From: Chlamydiota bacterium
GTDB taxonomy: Bacteria; Chlamydiota; Chlamydiia; Chlamydiales; JAJFMI01
Length of the DNA stretch: 6,023 nt
Assembly (NCBI GenBank): GCA_021772235.1
Contig: JAJFMI010000182.1
Span: 1 to 6,023 of the forward strand
Reading direction: 5' to 3'
The translations under genes and the position numbers were made by a program. Below, piece after piece: positions 1 through 5,101 of the stretch; within the stretch, counting starts at the first letter, position 1, and every line of letters starts with the position of its first letter. The notes under the pieces were generated by a model that worked only from the letters and a program-made list of their open reading frames with translations, made no database searches and had not been told where the DNA came from.

Positions 1-1130
1 CCCCAAGTTGCAAGACCGACTACGATTCCAAAGCCGCCGAAAGCAAGGAGCCATGGGGGGATTTGTCCGGAGATGGCAACAGTTCCAGATCGCACAACTT
101 CTAAGATGGCGGCGACAGGGCCGATGGCGTTTGCAACATCGTTTGATCCGTGCGCAAAGGCGACAAAACAGGCGCTTATGATTTGTAGGTAGGCAAACAT
201 TTTTTCTACGGAGGTGTATTCCGAGCTGTGCGAGCGTGTTTCGGATTTGGCAGTTAAGGTTTTTCGCATAGCGCGCACGCGTTTGTGCAGCTCATCTAAT
301 TCTTCGCGTGTTTCTCCAGAGCTAGAAAGTTTTACGCGGCTTAGGTGTTTTGCTGCTTTTGCCAAAGCTGTTGCTTGGTGAGCGTAGCGAAGGTGGGGGA
401 TTTCAGCGTGACCTTCGGGCAGTTTTTTCTTTCGCAAGAGAAAGAGGCCGATGAAAAAAGCGAGTAGACCAGCGCTTATGGCAATAGAAAGTGTTGAGAG
501 AAAATTATAGTCGAGGCCCAAGTTTTTGATGCCGTCGGAGAGGGAGCTGATTGTAAAGATGAAGAAGGTGAAAAAGAGAATGTAAGGGATGAGTCGTCGG
601 GCTGCTTGAAAGGGTTTCATTGCATAGAGTACGTTTCTCTGGATGAGGGAAAAAATGAGGAAGGCGATGATGCCAGAGAGTACGGGTGAGATGACCCAGC
701 TAAGAGCGATATTTCCAACAACACCCCATTTTACTGTGTGGAATCCGGCCACAAGGGCGCCAAATCCAAGAATTGCGCCTACGATGGCGTGTGTTGTGGA
801 AACAGGCCAACCGAAATAGGAGGCAATTTGCAGCCAGATCGCTGTTGCGAGGAGGGCGGCCAGCATGCCAAAGAGAAAGATTTTGGGGTCGTCTGCAAAG
901 AGGTTGGGGTCGACGATACCTCGCTGCATCGTTTCCGATACGTTTGATCCGAGAAAGTAGGCTCCGCAAAACTCTAAAATACCGGCAATAAATACCGCTT
1001 TAGCAAGGGTAAGCGCGCCGGAGCCGACGGATGTGCCCATTGCATTGGCAACATCGTTCGCTCCGATGTTCCACGCCATGTAGAATCCGACTGCTAAAAC
1101 AAGTATTGTTAGTAAAACTTCAAATGGCAT
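1..1130 (-). CDS. pit: PiT-family inorganic phosphate transporter (3' end beyond window)
   Basis: Integral inner-membrane permease of the PiT family, which moves inorganic phosphate in symport with Na+ or H+. Both copies of the family's inverted-repeat signature are visible: GANDVANAMGTSV at residues 23-35 and GSNDVANAIGPVAA from residue 328. Hydrophobic helices fill residues 3-20, about 45-60, 85-110, 115-160, 180-200, 215-240 and 300 to the edge. They are split by a charged cytoplasmic loop (about 240-300, rich in Lys, Arg, Glu and Ser), as is typical of the family. The first in-frame ATG after an upstream TAA (7 codons earlier) was chosen; it places GANDVANA where bacterial homologues have it. 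The ribosome-binding site is weak. 376 codons are visible; I recall the chlamydial protein as about 425 aa, so roughly 50 C-terminal residues are missing. It lies 136 nt downstream of the DUF47 gene on the same strand, a common Pit/PhoU-like pairing. I am very sure of the family; ion and direction are inferred from it. Confidence 0.95.
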   Translation of the reverse strand, partial: MPFEVLLTILVLAVGFYMAWNIGANDVANAMGTSVGSGALTLAKAVFIAGILEFCGAYFLGSNVSETMQRGIVDPNLFADDPKIFLFGMLAALLATAIWLQIASYFGWPVSTTHAIVGAILGFGALVAGFHTVKWGVVGNIALSWVISPVLSGIIAFLIFSLIQRNVLYAMKPFQAARRLIPYILFFTFFIFTISSLSDGIKNLGLDYNFLSTLSIAISAGLLAFFIGLFLLRKKKLPEGHAEIPHLRYAHQATALAKAAKHLSRVKLSSSGETREELDELHKRVRAMRKTLTAKSETRSHSSEYTSVEKMFAYLQIISACFVAFAHGSNDVANAIGPVAAILEVVRSGTVAISGQIPPWLLAFGGFGIVVGLATW

Positions 1131-1206
1131 CGGAACCCATCTTTTCGCTTAAGGAAAATTCTTCAAGTTCTGTTAACTTAGATAAAGTTGATTGCGCTTT
1201 CCAGAT

Positions 1207-1224
1207 TTTTCTCTTAGGAGAAAA
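1207..1224. repeat. Small perfect inverted repeat in the DUF47-pit gap
   Basis: TTTTCTC and GAGAAAA form a perfect 7-bp stem with a 4-nt loop (TTAG on the + strand). It lies in the middle of the 136-nt gap between the DUF47 stop and the pit start. In the direction of transcription no uninterrupted U-run follows the stem, so it is not a convincing intrinsic terminator. It could reduce or modulate read-through into pit, or mean nothing. I found no convincing -35/-10 pair for pit in the rest of the gap; the best attempt (TTTATC, 17 nt, AAGAAT) is too weak to call. Confidence 0.3.
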
Positions 1225-1266
1225 TTTGGGCTTTGAAGAATGAAAACAATTTTCGGACTGGTTCAT

Positions 1267-1941
1267 TTATCTTAACTCTAAAATCATACGTATGCGGTTG
1301 GCTAAACTCTCAGATATATGAGAGAGAGATCCCACCTCTTCGATCAAATTGATCCAAAGGTAGAAGTCGGTCGGTTTTAAACTATCGGCAAAGCCGAAAA
1401 ATTCTTTTAAGATTTGGCGTTTCATTACATCAGCTTCATGCTCTTTAAATGAGGTGCTCTCCACCATTTTTTTGACTTTTAGCGCTTCTTGGCCGCCAAA
1501 GGAGGACTCTAAAAGTTCGCCCATCTCTTTGAGTATGTTGCGCACATCCCAGAAGGCTTCAAGGTTTTTTTCAAAAAACTTCGTAAATAGCCCGATCATT
1601 TCTTTCATTTTTGGAAGGGAACGCATGGCAAGAATGTTGCCAATGTCTTCTGCTTTGTCGGCGATATCATCTTGCAGGGCGAGTATTTCAAGAACTTGCG
1701 AGCGGTCGATAGGGAGAAAGAGGGAGCGGGGGAGGTGGTTGCGAATGTCATTTTTGGTTAGATCAGCTTCATGTTCTAAATCGCAGAGTTCTGCAACTAA
1801 TTTGCTGATTTTATCTTGATCTTGCTGTTGCAAGGCAGCAATCACTTCGCTCAATTTTTTCATGCATGAAGAGACTTTCTTCATGTGTGATTGCAGTGGA
1901 GCAAAAGGAGATTTGCCAAAGAGGCGTGCTATCGTTCGCAT
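1267..1941 (-). CDS. DUF47/TIGR00153 PhoU-like protein, probable phosphate-transport partner
   Basis: Cytosolic all-helical protein of 224 aa, the usual length for the DUF47 family (distant PhoU homologues), which is often encoded next to Pit permeases and is thought to modulate them. The first acidic cluster is intact: EHEAD at 56-60 followed by K63, then the PIDR turn (77-80) and QDDIADKAEDI (90-100), the metal-binding type motif of PhoU-like helical repeats. The second repeat keeps KEHEAD at 166-171, but its last motif reads GSLSHISE (204-211) where relatives have something like GDLADRAE, so the aspartates are replaced by Ser and His. No signal peptide or membrane segment is seen. The start ATG lies 18 nt after the upstream pseudouridine synthase stop, suggesting co-transcription; pit follows. 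Family assignment is strong. The regulatory role comes from family knowledge and context. Confidence 0.9.
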   Translation of the reverse strand: MRTIARLFGKSPFAPLQSHMKKVSSCMKKLSEVIAALQQQDQDKISKLVAELCDLEHEADLTKNDIRNHLPRSLFLPIDRSQVLEILALQDDIADKAEDIGNILAMRSLPKMKEMIGLFTKFFEKNLEAFWDVRNILKEMGELLESSFGGQEALKVKKMVESTSFKEHEADVMKRQILKEFFGFADSLKPTDFYLWINLIEEVGSLSHISESLANRIRMILELR

Positions 1942-1959
1942 GTACTTTATTGTAGATTT

Positions 1960-2664
1960 TTAGCGCTCAAAAATCAATTCCATTTCGCGTTTACTCATAT
2001 CGCGAAAATGGCCATGAGGTAGACGGCCCAGTTTTAAGCCACCGATTGCGGTGCGTTTGAGTTCTAAAATGGTCAAGTCTGCTTTTTGTACAAAGCAGCG
2101 TACTTCGCGTTTTTTTCCTTCACGCACGACAACTTTCAATTGATTTGTGCGGATTTTTTTTACGAGAACCGGACGCACAAACTTGCCTTCCACAAAGCAA
2201 CCTTTTGTCATATCAGTAACTTGTTCAGGTGTGACGTATTCTTTTACTGTAACCAGGTACTCTTTTAGAACATTGCTGGAAGGGTGAATGATTTTATTTG
2301 AAAAGGCACCATCATTTGTCACAATCAAAAGACCTACACTATCGCGATCCAATCTGCCGACAGTAAATAGTCTTGCGGGCACTTGGGCAAAGAGGTCGAT
2401 AACAAGTTTTTTTGAATAGGGATCGCTGCTAGAGCAGATAAAACCCTTAGGTTTGTGTAAAATAAAATAATATTTTTTCTCCACATCCTTCACGACCTTG
2501 CCGCGCACTTCAATGCGATTTTTGCCAAAGGATACTGGCGTTTGTGGTACGAGCACGATTTTGCCATCGACCTTTACGTCGCCCTGAAAAACCATCTCTT
2601 CTGCGGCGCGCCTGGAGGCGACGCCTGCTTTGGCTAAAGCTTTAGCTAATCTTATCTGTTCCAT
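1960..2664 (-). CDS. RsuA/RluB/RluE/RluF-family rRNA pseudouridine synthase
   Basis: Isomerises a uridine to pseudouridine in ribosomal RNA. An N-terminal S4 RNA-binding domain (residues 1-58) shows RLAKALAKAGVASRRAAEE and DVKVDGK. The catalytic domain follows, with the HKPKG strand at 70-74, the GRLD motif at 103-106 containing the catalytic Asp106, GLLIVTNDG, HPSSNVLKEYLV and the late EGKKREVR motif. The 234-aa length fits the family. The frame stays open another 32 codons upstream to 2760, but that would overlap the gpmA start, and the family's N-terminus matches MEQIRLAKAL, so the ATG at 2664 was chosen; an ATG at 2682 is the alternative. The chlamydial homologue is often labelled YjbC, after the E. 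coli RluF gene. Sequence alone does not say whether the target is 16S or 23S rRNA. It is the first gene of a probable unit with the DUF47 gene and perhaps pit. Confidence 0.93.
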   Translation of the reverse strand: MEQIRLAKALAKAGVASRRAAEEMVFQGDVKVDGKIVLVPQTPVSFGKNRIEVRGKVVKDVEKKYYFILHKPKGFICSSSDPYSKKLVIDLFAQVPARLFTVGRLDRDSVGLLIVTNDGAFSNKIIHPSSNVLKEYLVTVKEYVTPEQVTDMTKGCFVEGKFVRPVLVKKIRTNQLKVVVREGKKREVRCFVQKADLTILELKRTAIGGLKLGRLPHGHFRDMSKREMELIFER

Positions 2665-2672
2665 AGACGTCG

Positions 2673-2681
2673 ATTGTAGCA
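2673..2681 (-). promoter_or_regulatory. Candidate extended -10 promoter for the pseudouridine synthase gene
   Basis: On the minus strand the gap reads TGCTACAAT, which fits the extended -10 consensus TGnTATAAT with one mismatch. No good -35 box lies 16-18 nt upstream, which is tolerable for extended -10 promoters. The expected transcription start would fall within about 3 nt of the ATG at 2664, implying a leaderless or nearly leaderless message. No Shine-Dalgarno is seen before that ATG, which agrees. It also argues against the upstream ATG at 2682, which would precede the -10. Prediction by eye only. Confidence 0.4.
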
Positions 2682-2686
2682 TTAAT

Positions 2687-2715
2687 TTGTAATAAACTCT
2701 AGTCCTTCTTACTAT
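2687..2715 (+). promoter_or_regulatory. Candidate sigma70-type promoter for the gpmA operon
   Basis: TTGTAA (4/6 to TTGACA) is followed after exactly 17 nt by TACTAT (4/6 to TATAAT). The expected transcription start is at or within a base or two of the gpmA ATG, so the message would be leaderless; no Shine-Dalgarno precedes the ATG. The promoter is moderate in quality and partly overlaps the divergent promoter region. A start further upstream cannot be excluded. Confidence 0.35.
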
Positions 2716-2721
2716 CGGGTT

Positions 2722-3405
2722 ATGAGTAAAAATTTTCCTTGTCTTGTGTTGCTTCGCCACGGTCAGTCGGAGTGGAATAAAAATAATTTATTTACGGGTT
2801 GGGTCGATATTCCGCTCAGTCCTAAAGGGATTGAGGAGGCGCTTGCTGCTGGTCGCGAGATTGCCGATATTCCTTTCGATGTAATTTTTATTTCTAAGCT
2901 AGTGCGCGCTTCTATGACGGCGATGCTGGCGATGAGCGTTCATAGCAGTGGGAAAATTCCGCGCCTGATCCATGAGGGCAAAATGGGAGAGATGGGACAG
3001 ATTTATAGCGAAAAGAGCGAGGCGACGACGATTCCTGTTCATAGTAGCTGGCATTTGAATGAGCGGATGTATGGAGAGTTGCAGGGCTGTAATAAGGATG
3101 AGATGCGCGAAAAATATGGCGAGGAGCAAGTAAAATTTTGGCGTCGCAGTTTTGATGTGCCACCTCCTGGAGGCGAGAGTCTGAAAATCTGTTCAGAGCG
3201 GACGCTGCCCTATTTTCAAGAAAAGGTTCTACCTTACCTAAAAAATATCAAAAATGTTTTAATATCTGCACATGGGAACTCACTTCGATCGATTGTCATG
3301 CATCTTGATAGCTTGAGCGAGGAGGAGGTTCTTAAGTTAGAGATTCCAACCGGTCACCCCTTGATTTATCAATATCAGGATGGGAACTGGATAAAACAGA
3401 CATGA
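2722..3405 (+). CDS. gpmA: 2,3-bisphosphoglycerate-dependent phosphoglycerate mutase
   Basis: Cytosolic glycolytic enzyme interconverting 3- and 2-phosphoglycerate through a phosphohistidine. The N-terminus LLRHGQSEWN carries the phosphorylated His13 within RHG. FTGWVDIPLSPKG follows, Arg62 lies in SKLVRAS, and LNERMYGELQG (112-122) supplies the acid/base Glu114. Next come YGEEQVKFWRRSFDVPPP and the second catalytic His184 in SAHGNSLRS, then IPTGHPL. All catalytic residues are present. At 227 aa it is shorter than the roughly 250 aa of E. coli GpmA: an insertion of about 20 residues lies before the LNER motif, a loop of about 25 residues after PPP is missing, and the C-terminal tail is trimmed. 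This pattern fits the short chlamydial enzymes as I recall them. The last codons overlap the next gene through ATGA, suggesting translational coupling. It heads a three-gene rightward operon. Confidence 0.97.
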   Translation: MSKNFPCLVLLRHGQSEWNKNNLFTGWVDIPLSPKGIEEALAAGREIADIPFDVIFISKLVRASMTAMLAMSVHSSGKIPRLIHEGKMGEMGQIYSEKSEATTIPVHSSWHLNERMYGELQGCNKDEMREKYGEEQVKFWRRSFDVPPPGGESLKICSERTLPYFQEKVLPYLKNIKNVLISAHGNSLRSIVMHLDSLSEEEVLKLEIPTGHPLIYQYQDGNWIKQT

Positions 3406-4406
3406 AACCGCTAATTTTTGACGGAGCGCAAGTGCCAAATAAGGCAGCGCTCAACGCTTATCTTTCATTTTCAGAAACGCATCCTATCCAAAAGAGGGAA
3501 GTGCGGCTACTTGCAGAAGCCTGTGACGAAATCACGCGTCTTGTTTGCGCGAGCAAAAAAGATCAGCTTCTTTTTTTTTCATCAAAACATGAGACTCTAA
3601 ATGCGGTTTTTCAAGCGCTCTACATCGATTTAATGGCGCCAACAGGGCGCAATCACATTCTCACAACGGCAGAGTATGCTAAAATTTTCGAGCCATTTAC
3701 GAAAGTGGGGGCAGTGGCAAAAATTCTTGAGCCAAATGAACAGGGTTTAATTACCGCGGAGGAAATTGCAGAAAAGATTTCGCCGCGAACGGCGCTCCTT
3801 TCGCTGCCATGGGCAGATAGCAAAACCGGTGTGATTCATCCCATTTGGGAGATTGCCAAAACGGCTCGTGAACAGGGTGTCTATGTACATGTCGATGCAA
3901 GCGCTGTTTTAGGAAAACTCTTTTTTCGCTTTGAAGATTTACCGGTAGATTTTCTCTCCTTTGAGGGAAATGCAACCGGTGCACCTAAAGGAGTTGCGGT
4001 GCTCTTTCAGAAGTTTCTTACGCCACTTGAGCTCTCACTTCCAGAGGTGAATAATGCGGGAATCATGGCGCTCGGGGAAGCTATTTTTGAAATGCGAAAA
4101 CGTTCTGAATTTGCCTGCTTAGAGATGGCGCGCTTACGCAATTTATTTGAGGAAAAAGTTTCGGGAGAGGTGCTTTTTCTTGACAGCGAAAGGCTTCCGC
4201 AAGTCTCTTGTATGCAATTTCCTGGTATTCATGCCGAATACTTGCTTTATCATCTTACTGATCGCAAACTTTTTGCCACCTATGTCGAAGAAAAAAATGC
4301 TGTGAGCTTTTCGCTTTCGCAGGTGACGACAGAAGAAGATGTGGAAGATGCAGCAGAAGGCATCAATGCGGTTATTTCCAAATTGCAGGAGATGTCTCCG
4401 TGTTGA
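3402..4406 (+). CDS. NifS/IscS-like class V aminotransferase-fold protein, probably catalytically inactive
   Basis: The fold is that of cysteine desulfurases. The match runs colinearly with IscS: FFSSKHETLN (58-67) to the GATES region, TGVIHPI (142-148), YVHVDASAVLGK (161-172), VDFLSFEGN...APKG (182-197) and FSLSQVTTEEDV near the C-terminus. The active site is largely gone. The PLP-lysine motif SGHK reads EGNA, putting Ala191 at the lysine position with no length change. Positions equivalent to IscS Thr76, His104, Asn155, Gln183 and Ser203 read His63, Tyr92, Ser140, Ala168 and Glu188. Only Asp165 (IscS Asp180) survives, the RSGT segment is missing, and the catalytic-Cys loop before FSLSQVT is deleted. 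At 334 aa it is about 70 shorter than IscS. Chlamydial homologues have been named NifS. The open frame and tight coupling (4-nt overlap with gpmA, 7 nt with the NifU-like gene) suggest a maintained protein, perhaps a scaffold for Fe-S transfer. Fold is sure; loss of desulfurase activity is a strong inference. Confidence 0.88.
   Translation: MKPLIFDGAQVPNKAALNAYLSFSETHPIQKREVRLLAEACDEITRLVCASKKDQLLFFSSKHETLNAVFQALYIDLMAPTGRNHILTTAEYAKIFEPFTKVGAVAKILEPNEQGLITAEEIAEKISPRTALLSLPWADSKTGVIHPIWEIAKTAREQGVYVHVDASAVLGKLFFRFEDLPVDFLSFEGNATGAPKGVAVLFQKFLTPLELSLPEVNNAGIMALGEAIFEMRKRSEFACLEMARLRNLFEEKVSGEVLFLDSERLPQVSCMQFPGIHAEYLLYHLTDRKLFATYVEEKNAVSFSLSQVTTEEDVEDAAEGINAVISKLQEMSPC
4387..4391 (+). promoter_or_regulatory. 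Shine-Dalgarno supporting a GTG start for the NifU-like gene
   Basis: AGGAG lies inside the end of the NifS-like gene, 8 nt before the GTG at 4400. This is the best ribosome-binding site in the rightward operon and selects the GTG over the adjoining TTG. The GTGTTGA arrangement overlaps the upstream stop codon, so translation is probably coupled but also independently initiated. Confidence 0.7.
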
Positions 4407-5101
4407 ACTGGCGTCAATTTCCAAGAAAACTCAAAGAGCGCATTTTAAGTCCGCTCTGTTTTGGCCAGATCAAAGAGCGCGAAGGAATGCGTCTTTGTCT
4501 AGCAGAAGAAAAAATCGATTTCATACACGCCAAACTTTTTGTCCTTGTTGATGAAAAAGATGGGGTGATTGCCGAGGCGCGTTATCTAGCGCAGGGCGAT
4601 CCGTTACATATTGCATCCCTTGAGGCGCTTTGCCAGCTTGCGATTCGGAAAAATGTGATGCAAGCGGGTAGAATTAGTGCCAAATTGATTGAGCATTTTT
4701 ATGGGGAGTTTCCCGAAGAGGGGGCGAGTCAGGTAAATTTAGCTTTGGGGCTTTTGGATGAGGCGCTTGGTTTTTGCCAAGATTTGGAAGTCGAAGTTTC
4801 CTCACCTGTCGAAAATTTGGAGAGCGAAGGGCCGCACCCCGAATGGAATTTGCTAGATGCGACAGGCAAAATTGAACTCATCAAGAAAATTATCGCAGAA
4901 GAGGTCGCGCCTTACGTCGAGCTTGATGCTGGTGGCGTTGAGGTGAAAAGTTTAAAAGGCGATCGCGAAGTTGTGATTACCTATCAGGGCGCTTGTGTCA
5001 CATGTTATGCGGCCACAGGCTCTACGCTATCTGCGATTCAGGGGATTTTGCGGGCGAAGATTCATCCGGAGCTAATTGTGACGCCTGACATGACGCAATA
5101 A
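4400..5101 (+). CDS. nifU: NifU-like Fe-S protein: degenerate IscU-like domain plus intact Nfu domain
   Basis: Probable iron-sulfur cluster carrier. The C-terminal Nfu/NifU-C domain (about 152-230) is canonical: IELIKKIIAEEVAPYVELDAGGVEV leads into GACVTC with Cys199 and Cys202, the CxxC that binds a bridging [4Fe-4S] cluster between two subunits. The N-terminal 130 residues resemble IscU/NifU-N (DEKDGVIAEARY at 51-62, then HIASLEALCQL at 70-80), but the three scaffold cysteines are absent: the YGCGSAIAS position reads QGDPLHIAS (Asp67 for Cys), the HC pair near the domain end reads Asn113-Leu114, and no ACGD motif is visible. Remaining cysteines (20, 33, 78, 126) are not at canonical places. 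The central ferredoxin-like domain of nitrogen-fixer NifU is absent. Length is 233 aa. It is the last gene of the gpmA operon, co-encoded with a degenerate NifS-like protein. The carrier role is likely; scaffold activity of the N-domain is doubtful. Confidence 0.88.
   Translation: MLNWRQFPRKLKERILSPLCFGQIKEREGMRLCLAEEKIDFIHAKLFVLVDEKDGVIAEARYLAQGDPLHIASLEALCQLAIRKNVMQAGRISAKLIEHFYGEFPEEGASQVNLALGLLDEALGFCQDLEVEVSSPVENLESEGPHPEWNLLDATGKIELIKKIIAEEVAPYVELDAGGVEVKSLKGDREVVITYQGACVTCYAATGSTLSAIQGILRAKIHPELIVTPDMTQ

Noticed and set aside
700..1243. Several open frames of 69-89 codons on both strands around the pit 5' half
   Set aside because: They are Arg/Cys-rich shadow frames of the clearly conserved PiT coding sequence and resemble no known protein.
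1561..1580. T-run/A-run hairpin resembling a terminator
   Set aside because: It lies inside the DUF47 coding sequence, encodes the conserved helix with FEKN, and has no GC-rich stem.
1454..1819. 121-codon plus-strand frame inside the DUF47 gene
   Set aside because: Ser/Arg-rich antisense shadow of a conserved family; no ribosome-binding site or similarity.
2665..2760. N-terminal extension of the pseudouridine synthase by 32 codons
   Set aside because: It would run into the gpmA coding region, shows no S4-domain similarity, and lies upstream of the candidate -10 box; the family N-terminus fits the ATG at 2664.
3402..4406. Calling the NifS-like gene a pseudogene
   Set aside because: There are no frameshifts or internal stops, the fold is colinear with IscS throughout, and it has coupled overlaps with both neighbours; loss is confined to active-site positions, which suggests a maintained pseudoenzyme.
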